64,000 nt of DNA from Lamellibrachia columna (lineage: Eukaryota > Annelida > Polychaeta > Sabellida > Siboglinidae): the NCBI GenBank assembly GCA_963662155.1, contig OY759261.1, forward strand, positions 33,756,022 to 33,820,021, in the 5' to 3' direction. The notes beneath the pieces are model-generated. The model did no database searches. It was not told the origin of the DNA and was given only the letters and a program-made list of their open reading frames with translations. This document shows positions 22,190-32,505 of the stretch, piece after piece. The position numbers were made by a program, and so were the translations under genes. Positions within the stretch are counted from its first letter, which is position 1, and each line of letters opens with the position of its first letter.

Positions 22190-22700
22190 CCCCTACTTAT
22201 TAAATGTTATATGCACTCAACTTGGCATATGGCATCCACTGGCCTGTAAATTTTTCCTCCAAGGCACAGAGAGAGAGAGGCAGAGAAAGAACTGGACTGA
22301 CAACATCAAAGACTAGACGCTGACCTAGTAAAGTCACCCTCCAATGCACAGAGAGAGGCAGAGAAAGAACTGGACTGACAACATCAAAGACTAGACAATG
22401 ACCTAGTAAAGTCACCCTCCAAGGCACAGAGAGAGGCAGAGAAAGAACTGGACTGACAACATCAAAGACAAGACACTGTCCTAGTAAAGTCACCCTCCAA
22501 GGCACAGAGAGAGGCAGAGAAAGAACTGGAGTGACAACATCAAACACAAGACACTGACCTAGTAAAGTCACCCTCCAAGGCACAGAGACAGACAGAGAAA
22601 GAACTGGACTGACATCAAAGACAAGACTTGACTTCCATGAGACACAAGTGGCAAGGGACTGGCAAAGGTGGAGACAGATTGTCAGAACATCAGTGGGGTG
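22190..22700 (-). pseudogene. GARS1: Possible GARS1 anticodon-domain exon, array-disrupted
   Basis: At the low-coordinate end the minus strand reads EEKFTGQWMPYAKLSAYN. This resembles the GARS1 stretch around NQEFMPFVKELSEAL, and the array unit above it reads VVSPVLSLPLS, loosely like VVAPFKCSVLPLS. Position between the motif-3 exon and the last exon is right for that segment, but similarity is weak and the 78-bp array distorts it. Treat as tentative. Confidence 0.35.
22263..22652. repeat. 78-bp minisatellite, 5 copies
   Basis: Units start ggcacagagagaggcagaga at 22263, 22345, 22423, 22501 and 22579; the first interval is 82 bp because of a longer GA run. It is present only in duplication copy B. 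Confidence 0.93.
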
Positions 22701-22975
22701 CCCCAACGATTTTAGCAAAACTCCACACTAGTGGCGCCACATAGTGAATGTAATGTAAATCATGATTTCACCACAGCCCCAACTTACATTTCATGTACCG
22801 CCAACATACAATTCCACACTGTCCATTTTGAATTTATAATCAAGTTGTGGCAGTGGTGATATGTCCATTTTGAATTCATAATCAAGTTGTGGCAGTGGTG
22901 AAATGCTGAGTGGTGCCACTGTTAGGGAGTTTGGATTTCAGTCTAAACTTTCATCGCATCCATTTTGAAGAGAGT

Positions 22976-23075
22976 ATCCCCTCTCCCATTGGGGGAGTCT
23001 GGGAATATCCCCTCTCTCATTGGGGAAGTGTGGGTGTATTCCCTCTCCCACTGGGGGAGTAAACCTACATTTACA
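22976..23075. repeat. About 31-bp repeat, 3 copies
   Basis: Three units of tatcccctctcccattgggg with gagtctggga variants, placed just after the end of the duplicated segment. Confidence 0.8.
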
Positions 23076-23130
23076 TTGTCTGATTTGTGAATCCAGTTGC
23101 ACATGTTCTTGGGAAGTGTTTAACAGTGAG

Positions 23131-24050
23131 CAGATCATGGCTCTCTACAATCTACAAACCAGAAGGTGGTCAGATCATGGCTCTCTACAGTCTACAAACC
23201 AGAAGGTGGTCAGATCATGGCTCTCTACAGTCTACAAACCAGAAGGTGGTCAGATCATGGCTCTCTACAGTCTACAAACCAGAAGGTGGTCAGATCATGG
23301 CTCTCTACAGTCTACAAACCAGAAGGTGGTCAGATCATGGCTCTCTACAGTCTACAAACCAGAAGGTGGTCAGATCATGGCTCTCTACAGTCTACAAACC
23401 AGAAGGTGGTCAGATCATGGCTCTCTACAGTCTACAAACCAGAAGGTGGTCAGATCATGGCTCTCTACAGTCTACAAACCAGAAGGTGGTCAGATCATGG
23501 CTCTCTACAGTCTACAAACCAGAAGGTGGTCAGATCATGGCTCTCTACAGTCTACAAACCAGAAGGTGGTCAGATCATGGCTCTCTACAGTCTACAAACC
23601 AGAAGGTGGTCAGATCATGGCTCTCTACAGTCTACAAACCAGAAGGTGGTCAGATCATGGCTCTCTACAGTCTACAAACCAGAAGGTGGTCAGATCATGG
23701 CTCTCTACAGTCTACAAACCAGAAGGTGGTCAGATCATGGCTCTCTACAGTCTACAAACCAGAAGGTGGTCAGATCATGGCTCTCTACAGTCTACAAACC
23801 AGAAGGTGGTCAGATCATGGCTCTCTACATTCTACAAACCAGAAGGTGGTCAGATCATGGCTCTCTACAGTCTACAAGCCAGAAGGTGGTCAGATCATGG
23901 CTCTCTACAGTCTACAAACCAGAAGGTGGTCAGATCATGGCTCTCTACAGTCTACAAGCCAGAAGGTGGTCAGATCATGGCTCTCTACAGTCTACAAACC
24001 AGAAGGTGGTCAGATCATGGCTCTCTACAGTCTACAAACCAGAAGGTGGT
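23131..24050. repeat. 40-bp minisatellite, 23 nearly identical copies
   Basis: The unit cagatcatggctctctacag + tctacaaaccagaaggtggt repeats 23 times over exactly 920 bp. Only about four units carry single-base variants: cat for cag near 23830, aagcc for aaacc at two sites 80 bp apart, and an aatct variant in the first unit. No plus-strand frame contains a stop, so 320-357-residue open frames exist in all three phases. They cycle through one 40-residue word and are not convincing genes. Confidence 0.97.
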
Positions 24051-24275
24051 AGTGTGATAAGTGCAATTAACCGTCAGGTGCTAGCAAAACTAGGATCTGA
24101 GAGAGCAGAAATAAGAGAAGCAGTTCTTGAGGTTTCACATGAGAAATCCTTTGGTGCCTCAGATTTAGCAATTACCCACCCATTTGATATAACTACAGAA
24201 ATATTTGAAGTTTATTGGCTAGGTTTTTTGATATGGTAATCTTAGGTAATGATTGGTTTAAGTAATGTAATTATG
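24045..24275 (+). pseudogene. LTR-retroelement aspartic protease fragment
   Basis: Directly after the 40-bp array, SVISAINRQVLAKLGSERAE is followed by LAITHPFDITTEIFEVYW and, after a one-base frame change, DMVILGNDWF. The order matches the second half of retropepsin-like proteases in LTR retrotransposons (hydrophobic VIS...L block, later ILGxDW). The catalytic Asp-Thr-Gly segment should lie just upstream, where the array now sits. No LTRs, gag or pol were found. Inactive fragment; family unknown. Confidence 0.55.
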
Positions 24276-24650
24276 TTACTTGTTCATAAAATAAAGAGGT
24301 TTTTTCATGGTTTTCCTCATCAACCACCTTTGCATAATTAATTATTCCTGAATTATATTAATTAATTAACAAGTTTTATTTTTTAAATATGCTATTACTA
24401 ATAATTTACTGTATCATACACTATGTACACATACTCATACTCATGTAAAAGCTTTTAGTAATGTACTCGGCCATCACTGATGTACTCGTACTCGTGAGAA
24501 TGTACTCGGACCCAAGTCTGCCCCCCCCAATATCAACCCCACAGATATCAACTTTGAACCCCTCCCAATATTTAACAACTTTCACTGCCAATGATCATGA
24601 TTGAGACATTAGTGTTTCAGTCCTTCCAACAGTTCCTCGTTACTAACCGT
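24276..24650. other. AT-rich spacer
   Basis: Contains attaattaattaac-type sequence and two copies of a gatgtactcg-like word. No exon seen. Confidence 0.5.
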
Positions 24651-24654
24651 GTAC

Positions 24655-25285
24655 TTTCTTTGTGTATCTCTTGACAGGAACCATGTCTGACTTGAGGGCG
24701 ACCTCCCTCTCTCTTTGTGTATCTCTTGACAGGAACCATGTCTGACTTGAGGGCGACCTCCCTCTCTCTTTGTGTATCTCTTGACAGGAACCATGTCTGA
24801 CTTGAGGGCGACCTCCCTCTCTCTTTGTGTATCTCTTGACAGGAACCATGTCTGACTTGAGGGTGACCTCCCTCTCTCTTTGTGTATCTCTTGACAGGAA
24901 CCATGTCTGACTTGAGGGCGACCTCCCTCTCTCTTTGTGTATCTCTTGACAGGAACCATGTCTGACTTGAGGGTGACCTCCCTCTCTCTTTGTGTATCTC
25001 TTGACAGGAACCATGTCTGACTTGAGGGCGACCTCCCTCTCTCTTTGTGTGTCTCTTGACAGGAACCATGTCTGACTTGAGGGTGACCTCCCTCTCTCTT
25101 TGTGTATCTCTTGACAGGAACCATGTCTGACTTCAGGTGACCTCCCTCTCTCTTTGTGTATCTCTTGACAGGAACCATGTCTGACTTGAGGGTGACCTCC
25201 CTCTCTCTTTGTGTATCTCTTGACAGGAACCATGTCTGACTTGAGGGTCACCTCCCTCTCTCCCACTTACAACTTGTACCCCCTG
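24655..25285 (-). pseudogene. GARS1: GARS1 exon expanded by a 55-bp array, copy B
   Basis: On the minus strand the exon enters after tttccttcAG (about 25290) and each unit encodes EVTLKSDMVPVKRYTKRE. This matches GARS1 QLTKDMINVKRFQKT, just upstream of the motif-3 exon. Since 55 is not a multiple of three, repeated units cycle through three frames; none gives a sensible longer GARS1. The last unit reaches a possible donor AAAGTACACG near 24650. The exon is therefore destroyed as coding sequence. Confidence 0.75.
24657..25262. repeat. 55-bp minisatellite, about 11 copies
   Basis: Unit tgtgtatctcttgacaggaa + ccatgtctgacttgaggg + acctccctctctct, with g/t and c/g variants and one shortened unit near 25130. 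Three overlapping minus-strand open frames (150-207 codons) are artefacts of the array. Confidence 0.96.
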
Positions 25286-25799
25286 AAGGAAACGAGACGA
25301 AACTGAGAACAAGGCACAACACAACACAACACAATACACATCAACGTCCATATTTCCTTTCTTTTCTTTTTCCTAGCCTCAGTGTTCTCTATCTGATGTC
25401 TTTCTGCCGACTGTACATCATTTCTTTGTTTTCTTTTACTATTCATGCACGAGTGTATAATCTTCAAATTTGAAGGATTTCCTCTTATATGATGAAGAAA
25501 AAGAGTGCATGTTTTATTACTTAGGCTCGTACAATTCTCAATGTGTTGTTTATACAACAAGGCTAGTTATCAATAATTAATTAACAACAGATAAACAAAA
25601 TGGTTCAATTAAAATTCCTATTAAGAGTAAACCAAAATATTACATAATTATCACAACAATTTATATAAGACAATCTGGTGTGATATTGTGATAACATGTA
25701 TAATATAATAAAATATTGTTTTAGTAAGGTTTTCAACATGTTGTAAGTTATAGTAATCAGGCAAATATTATTGTGTAAAATTAGGTTGACCTATGAACC
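25286..25799. other. GARS1 copy B intron-like spacer
   Basis: AT-rich sequence with acaacacaacacaa at its start. No exon or repeat recognised. Confidence 0.5.
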
Positions 25800-26000
25800 A
25801 ACCCATTTTCCTGCATTGCAGTTTCGAGAGAATTCAGTGAACCCTCGTCCATCTTAGAGAGATTCCATGATCGCCTTAGCATCTTTCTTGAATTCTTTTC
25901 CAAGAAGGCCTTTGTTGGGTACAGCCTCCACAACTTCCATTTCTACATTGGCAAGGTGAAGGTCACCACTGGAATAATAACTGATCCCTCTTGGATGGCA
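25800..26000 (-). pseudogene. GARS1: GARS1 internal exon, copy B (frameshifted)
   Basis: Minus-strand reading gives VEMEVVEAVPNKGLLGKEFK and KDAKAIMESL, aligning with GARS1 [28 protein letters not shown]. A stop follows directly; in another frame the sequence continues KMDEGSLNSLETAMQENG, as expected for the rest of the exon. One indel therefore breaks the frame. Above about 25955 the match fades (QPLKEMPSKRD may correspond to KPLKEP). Confidence 0.83.
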
Positions 26001-26212
26001 TTTCTTTCAAAGGCTGAATTTCATTGACAGGAAATTCAGAACGTTGGCTATCAGTTTTGACAAGACTTAGAGTCAGCTTTAACAAAATTACACAATTTAC
26101 ACTGTATGAATACTGAAGAGATAGTGACCATGTACTGAAACATCTCTTAGTGACTTAACAAACTCTCACCAGAAATCAAACAAAAGTGGAAAACTATGGT
26201 TCAACAAAAAGG

Positions 26213-26326
26213 ATATTGGCTCCGGTACTATCTTCTCTGCCACCAGGCGGATTCCAGTTGACTTTGTGTGTTGAGAGATTGTAACACGATCTGTCTGCAC
26301 ATCCGACACATCTGACCCATCCGTAC
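26213..26326 (-). pseudogene. GARS1: GARS1 internal exon, copy B (frameshifted)
   Basis: Minus strand: [18 protein letters not shown] followed, after a one-base frame change, by HTKSTGIRLVAEKIVPEP. This is the highly conserved GARS1 stretch [33 protein letters not shown]. The Trp-Ile-Glu substrate-pocket segment reads Trp-Val-Arg here. The base pair before the GGA-TGG start is AC rather than AG, so the splice acceptor also looks lost. Confidence 0.87.
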
Positions 26327-26836
26327 AACTAGTGCTTGCGTTACGTTCTTATAATTACTGTACTAAAGTCCATATATCTCAGCCAGTCCTGTTCTTATAT
26401 GGATGCAATATATTGCAACAAATGCATACAAATGTGTATGCGCGTGTGCATGCATGTAATTATGTATACGCATAACTCACAGATAATATTATATAATAAT
26501 AAAAACTATTAGCTAATACAAGTTCTAAAATTTGTGTTTTCATTCACTTGTGTCATGTTTCAGTGGCAGAAAATATCTGAATATTCTGAGGGCTTATGCT
26601 GATTCATTATTGTGCAAAATTCTCTATATTTATTATCATACAAAATTATGCAATTTATTTTTCATATTCATTATTACACCAAATTATGCATATTTATTTT
26701 TATAGTACACCAAATTATCCATATTTGGTCCTGCACAAAATTACCCACATTATTATACAAAATTATGCATATTAATCATAACACAAACTGGAGGGTAATA
26801 TGTTGTATATAAATAGAATTAGGGGGTCTCTCTTAC
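26327..26836. other. Spacer with degenerate 36-bp AT-rich repeat
   Basis: From 26610 to 26785 units resembling acaaaattatgcatatttat recur about five times. The remainder shows nothing recognisable. Confidence 0.55.
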
Positions 26837-26965
26837 ATAAGTTGCCTTTATTTCTGCGTCCCAACAGTCACACGCGTAATGTGCCATCTCATTTGTCATG
26901 TGCTGACGGAATCACAACTTTGTCTTGTCGATGCCAATCTTCACGAAGTACACCAACCAGATTTA
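26837..26965 (-). pseudogene. GARS1: GARS1 internal exon, copy B (premature stop)
   Basis: Minus strand reads VKIGIDKTKL, a TGA stop, then [20 protein letters not shown] and IKATY, ending at TAT|GTAAGA. It matches GARS1 [36 protein letters not shown]; the stop replaces a conserved Arg codon (CGA to TGA). The donor is consensus. This is the most 5' GARS1 exon I can recognise in the window, so copy B keeps roughly the last third of the protein. Confidence 0.9.
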
Positions 26966-27424
26966 CAATGAGAACCTTCAAACCAGAAGATGGCAAATAT
27001 CAAACCTAGCACAAGAGGGAACTTTAACCCTAGCCTAGGTCGGCGTGACCAATGATAAACTTCCACGGTGTACACAGATTAGAGTTATTCATGAGTGCTT
27101 TTAAAAAGTCATAACATTGCTAATAATTATCACACAAATTTGACTGAGGTATCATTTTGTTGCTAAAAGACTCTTTATTATAATAAAATTATAAAAACCA
27201 CAGCACAAAATCTTATCAAGAGGATATTACTATTTGAATTTCATCATGATTTCTCTGTGTTCTGTTGTTATTTCTGTAAACTATTGCTGGAAGTTACTGA
27301 ATGTCAAAATGTAAATTTTATTGTCTGATGAAAATTTCAAACACCTAACAACCAATGATCTGCTTTCTCTTACTGAATGAATGCGTGTGTTTGAATGCAA
27401 GGAGCATAGTATATAAGAAAAACA
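26966..27424. other. Spacer with no recognised feature
   Basis: Earlier GARS1 exons would be expected here on the minus strand, but none was recognised before the CR1 fragment. Confidence 0.45.
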
Positions 27425-27687
27425 AATAAAACATTATGGTAGAAGATATTAACCCTCACATAACTGGGATAACCGAATCATGGGCCGACAAAGACATATC
27501 AGATGCTGAATTAGGACTGACAGGATATGTAATGTTTAGGAGAGATCGAACATGAAGAAAAGGAGAGGGAGTTATTTTATATATTAAAGATTCCATTCAG
27601 GCTTACGAAATAAAATTAGAAAGGGAAGCAAATTGCGATGAAGCTGTCTGGTGCAATAGTTACAAGAAATTCAACATTAACTATTGC
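27425..27687 (+). mobile_element. CR1-like LINE, endonuclease fragment
   Basis: Collinear with 1594-1740 plus 2617-2740 of LINE copy A but without the inserted DNA element. It reads NPHITGITESWAD-like sequence, then KDSIQAYEIKLEREANCDEA. It stops abruptly at 27687, 77 bp before the palindrome begins. It shows the pre-insertion state of the endonuclease. Confidence 0.85.
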
Positions 27688-27845
27688 CCTCACGGGCTGG
27701 GCTAACTGACCGCACAGCTGACAGTTCATATTGGAATGTGACTTGGAGACACGTGAAATCATGAGTAGTAGGTAGGTGGTTTATGATACGCAAGAGAGGA
27801 GGTTACTAAAAATAGACATTGGGAAAAACCCACATATCGCTGACG

Positions 27846-27992
27846 TGGCGTTTAATTTCAATTTTAATTTTAATTTTAATTTTAATTTTAATTTTAATTT
27901 TAATTTTAATTTTAATTTTAATTTTAATTTTTAATTTTAATTTTTAATTTTAATTTTAATTTTAAATTTTAATTTTAATTTTAAATTCAATG
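27846..27992. repeat. (TTTTAA)n microsatellite, left arm
   Basis: About 22 units with a few one-base irregularities. It is flanked on both sides by copies of ccacatatcgctgacgtggc, so the microsatellite lies within a short direct duplication. Confidence 0.95.
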
Positions 27993-28779
27993 AAAACCTA
28001 GGGAAAACTCCACATATCGCTGACGTGGCGGTTATTGAGTACGGTATCAATGAATGAGAGAGCTAATCAATCAGGGTTCAGTACGTTATCGGTGAATGGT
28101 ATAAAGAGCTGTGATTCGTCGGTTATAGTTTTATAAAAGTTATGCGTATGAGTTTCATAAAAATCGTGGATGATTAATGAGGTAAGGAGGATGAATGGCT
28201 CGTGTGTCCATCTGGTGGGAGATGGGGAGATGCTCGCGGGGCATACCGCTGACGTTGCGGTTAGGATATATGCTCCCGTTTCGCGGAATGCAGCGGGCTG
28301 TGTTGTATTCCGTAATATGACACCGCTCTGCCGCGTTCCCGAAAGGACGCATTAAGGCGATACTAACAGCTGACTAGTGGATTTTGGTACTCGGGAAATG
28401 CGCGTTTTAAATAACCTGGCTATATGTAGTCATATTAGCGCTGTAGTTAAAGCGCTGGTTCGCCCACTGGATGTATGCAAGTCTGAACACGTTGAAAGAT
28501 AAGCCCGTCATTTGCACAATGCTCTGCAGTAATTTATTCTATGCCCGCTATGATGAAAATCGGGTTTCATTATTGTTACTTTTGTCGTTTCTCTAAGAAG
28601 AGTAGACCACGTGACGTCCTGTCTGCATAAATAATAAAAACAGCTGTGTATGCATCAACGAGTTGACCTGTATGCGTACATCTAACATATTTAGGGTATT
28701 GGTTATCGTATGAATCATACATAGCACGAGTAATGAGAAAGAGTATCGATTTGTCTAAGAAAATACCGCTTTTATATGT

Positions 28780-29625
28780 ATTTTGTCACACTTAGTTACG
28801 TATGTAATGCTTTTAAGTGTTTACCACATTTATCTGCCTGTTAACATGTTAAGTAAATGTCACTTTTATTTGCATCTTACCACATTTTAGCTACGTAATT
28901 GCCACGCTTGTCTGTGCGCTAACGCTTTTAGCATATTAAGTATCACTTTTAATTTTATGTTAACGCTATTTAGCTAAGTATATACCACATTCTATGTTAA
29001 GTTTGTTTTCGCAAAGTAAATATCACTTTTAGTTGTACGTTAACGCTTTTAAGCTAAGTAAGTACCAAATACAGCTACATGTTAATGAGTTTAGCTAAGT
29101 AAATACCGCATTTAGCTGTAGGTTAACGCTTTTAAGCTAAGAAATTACCACATTTAGCTGTATGTTATCGATTTTAAGCTAATTATTTACCATATTTACC
29201 TGCATGTTAACGGTTTTAAGCTAAGCAAATACAACTTTTAGCTAAGTAATTAGCATTTTTAGCTAAGTAAGTACCATATTTAGTTGAAAGTTAACGCTTT
29301 TAAGTTAAGTAATTACCACATATGTTAAAACTGTTAAGCTAATAAATGACCACATTTAGCTGTATGTTAGCGCTTTTTACCTAAATAATTATCACATTTA
29401 GTTGTATGTTAACGCTTTTAAGCTAAGTAATTACCACATTTAGCTGCGTGTTAACGTTTTGTAGCTAAGAAATTACCATATTTAGCTGTATGTTACTGCT
29501 GTTTAACTAAGGAATTACCACCTTTAGCTGTATGGTAACGCTTTTAACTAAGTATTTATCGCATTTAGTTACATGTTAACGCATTGAAACTAAGTATTTA
29601 CCACATTCACCTGTATGCTAAGGTA
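28780..29625. repeat. Degenerate about 41-bp satellite, left arm
   Basis: Roughly 19 units built on ttaacgcttttaagctaagt + aattaccacatttagctg. Similarity between units is moderate. Related words (taacgcgtttagct) also occur at 31310, 32888 and 33375. Confidence 0.85.
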
Positions 29626-31417
29626 CTCGGGAAATACGCGTGATAAATAACACGGTTTTCTGTAGTGATATTAGCATTGTTGTTAAAGCGTTGGTTCGCA
29701 CATTGGACGTATGCAAGTCTGAACAAGTTTAACGATAAGCCGGTCATTTGCACTTAAATCTATCTAAGCTAGGTTCTGTGAAGAAAAGAACAAACCCTGC
29801 GTATGATTATAATATATTTGTTATAACTAACCAAACAATGCAAGAAGTACAAAACAATTAATTATGAACATAATCGTCAGAATATAGTAATATAAACAAA
29901 ATCACTACAAGTATTACATAATATGATTATGAATTATTATTGTAATACCACGCCTGTCGGGGCGCGCTATAGCAGAGAGCTATTTTAAAACACTGGGCGA
30001 GGTAAGTACATCAGTATAGACGAACGAGTGGACTGTGGACTGTGGACTCCGGTTGCCTTAGCAACGAACGGGGTGCGGCTAGCGCTGATATGATCGATGT
30101 AACAACCTGCATAGTTGTAAGAACTGCATCTATAGTTTATGTTTGTTTTGGTACACTTGCATTGTATGACTAATCTTAGTTAATTGTGGTGCACTTTAAT
30201 TTGCTAACTGTATATACGAGCGTCATAACAGCATGACGTTAGCCCTGTGTCTGTCATTTTATAAACTGTATGAAATTTCTCTACCATTTTCTAAACCATG
30301 TGTAATTTTTGCTGTACCATTTTTATTGAATGTATGAAAGATGATCGCACCGGGTATCTGGTCATTATGATACCCTTTTATGGTGGCGTATCGAAATTAA
30401 ACCGTTTACCTTGTATCTTATCAACTAGAAGTATTAAGCAGTCACCCAAACAAAACAATTTGACAAGTCTGGAATTTAACCGACGTCCTGTTAAAACTGA
30501 CACAATTTTCTATTTTCTTACAAAGTTATGGCATGTTTGGTTTTAAAAAATCAAGCAGTTATATAAATATTTGTTTGAAAATAAACTCATTGGTATATTT
30601 AAAGAGTCAATATGCAGGTTTCATTGGTTCGCAATGCTCTACTATAAATCAATGATAACATAGTCTACTCTTCCAATTTACACTTGACTGCTTAAAATTG
30701 TATTAGTACTATTTTTATAATATGATTATGAATTATTATTGTTAGCACGTTTTAAACCTTTGGTGAACCAAGTTGTCTTGTTAGTGCTACGGTACTCTAG
30801 GATGTGTTCTCAGGTTAGTGACTGGAATAGTTACTGCAGGCCTTTTTAGACACCTGGGTAACACGACTGTGAACTATCCTGTAATACCTCCTGTTACGCG
30901 AGCACTTAATTCAGAGTTAATTGCGAATTTGTCAAAGAGATTAAATTAGGCTGTAATTTTCTTGACTGGGTGTATGAAAGAAAAAGAACAAAGAATGCGC
31001 AACGACTGCAATGACATCAGCAACTATTTTAGTATTCGTGTTTCATTGGTAGTCTCGTGAATGGAAACATTGTTGCATGCTTTTAAAATGTGTATACTCC
31101 CGCCGGTAGACACACACGATGAGACAGTTGGCATTTTCTTTAACTGCGAGACATTTCGCAGCCATTTTCTTTAACTGCGTTACCTGTTATTTTCTTTTGT
31201 TGTGACATTTTTGTGTATTTTTATTTAACTGCGTGACATTTTACCAGTCTTAGCTAATGCGGTTTGTCACATATGTAACGCTGTTTTCTAAGTGTGTAAC
31301 ACATTCACTATGTAGTAACGCGTTTAGCTATTCTTCCAATGGCATACACAGCGCAGTCTCCACAGCATGTACCATCCGTTGGCCTTTTTTTTCCATTACT
31401 GGTCACCACTTCCACCA
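29626..31417. other. Left-arm unique sequence with repeat R1 fragment
   Basis: A piece of dispersed repeat R1 lies at 30803-30950 (ggttagtgactggaatagtt, cacctgggtaacacg, gcgagcacttaattcagag). The rest shows no exon; an 82-codon open frame at 30298 and its mirror copy match nothing known. Confidence 0.6.
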
Positions 31418-32080
31418 TTTAACAAGATTTAACAAGATTTAACAAGATTTGCCATCCAAGCCAAAGGCCCAGATGGCAAGTGGACAAGGAAGCCATTGGC
31501 TTATCGAGAGTCCAACAATGTTCATCTACTTATAACCCGCCCTCCTGAGATGTGTGTCAACCTTGTTTTTAAACATATTCACGCTGCTAGCAGTTACACA
31601 ATCTGTAGACAATTTGTTCCATTCATTTATTGTCCTCTGTGAGAACGAGTGCTTCCTGATGTCCAATCTACATTGATCCTTTACTAATTTTACCTCATGT
31701 CCTCTAGTTCTGCATTCCTTCTTGAGTGAGAAAAACATATTTTTATCAATATTTTCATACCCATTCAATATCTTAAAAACTTCAATCTGATCTCCTCTTA
31801 ACCTCCTTGTCTCTAGAGTTGTTAAACCACATTCTTTCAGGCGTTCTTCATAACTAAGGTCTCTCAGTTCTGGAATCATTTTAGTTGCTCTCCTTTGTAT
31901 GCGTTCAAGCGTATCTATATCCTTCTTACGATATGGTCTCCATGCTTGTATACAGTATTCTAAATGAGGTCTAACTATTGCTTTATAAAGAGGTATAATT
32001 AACTTTTTTCCCTTGTATGTTATGTTTCTTCTAATCAATCCAAGAATTTGATTACCCTTTGAAGCTGCAATACCACACCT
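31418..32080 (-). mobile_element. CR1-like LINE 3' end in left arm
   Basis: A 5'-truncated copy with three 10-bp tail units at 31418-31450. Its C-terminal ORF (to about 32085) is open and reads CGIAASKGNQILGLIRRN, RPHLEYCIQAWRPYRKK and RRATKMIPELRDLSYEERL. The same insertion is at the mirror position in the right arm, so it predates the inverted duplication. Confidence 0.93.
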
Positions 32081-32423
32081 CCGTCTGACTGTCCCTAAGA
32101 GCAACTCCATTCATTGCCCCTACATCTGTGTCCGTAATTTGGTTAGTTAATGACATTTGATACATTGTTACTAAGTACATGATAGCTGGTATAGAAAAAA
32201 CGTCACTGCTCATTAATTTCAAAAGATCCAGTTTGCACAAGGGTTACTCCTGGAGCGAGATAAAAACGCCGGACGAGAGTGCAGTCGTCAAGAAATCGCT
32301 TACGTAATGGGAAGTAAAAATCTAGCTGTAGGAAAAGCACATGCCTTGCAGTAGACACGGTTCCCCATGACGCAATAGCTGTCACTGTCTGGTGCAGGCT
32401 CCAACTTCCGTTTCGCTAGGAAG

Positions 32424-32505
32424 GGGTCAGGGTTAGGGTAGGGTTAGAACTCGAGGGTAGCGATAGGAGGGGTTGGGTTAGGGTAGGGTTAGGTTTAGGG
32501 GGTAG
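32424..32505 (+). repeat. Telomere-like GGGTTA repeats, left arm
   Basis: Interrupted runs of gggttagggtagggttag occur twice within 80 bp, with the G-rich strand running toward the palindrome centre. The mirrored C-rich version is at 34519-34600. Confidence 0.85.

Larger units (their letters stand above)
20040..22975. repeat. Segmental duplication, copy B
   Basis: Direct-orientation partner of 5510-8410. Shared blocks include aatatttattgcagtttgtg, the GARS1 last exon, the ttggtttc(a/g)catacaagttttta block near 21225 and the gtggcgccacatagtgaatg block near 22735. Insertions near 20435-20640 and 21290-22090 have no counterpart in copy A. Confidence 0.82.

Noticed and set aside
23020..24239. 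Three overlapping open frames of 321-357 codons as a repeat-protein gene
   Set aside because: All come from one 40-bp unit read in three phases; no signal peptide, splice context or family match.
6560..26965. A single functional GARS1 gene spanning both copies
   Set aside because: The last exon is present twice in the same orientation, exons in both copies carry stops or frameshifts, and SEPSECS and transposon sequence lie between them.
32424..32505. A true telomere or chromosome end
   Set aside because: The repeats are short, interrupted and internal, with sequence continuing on both sides.
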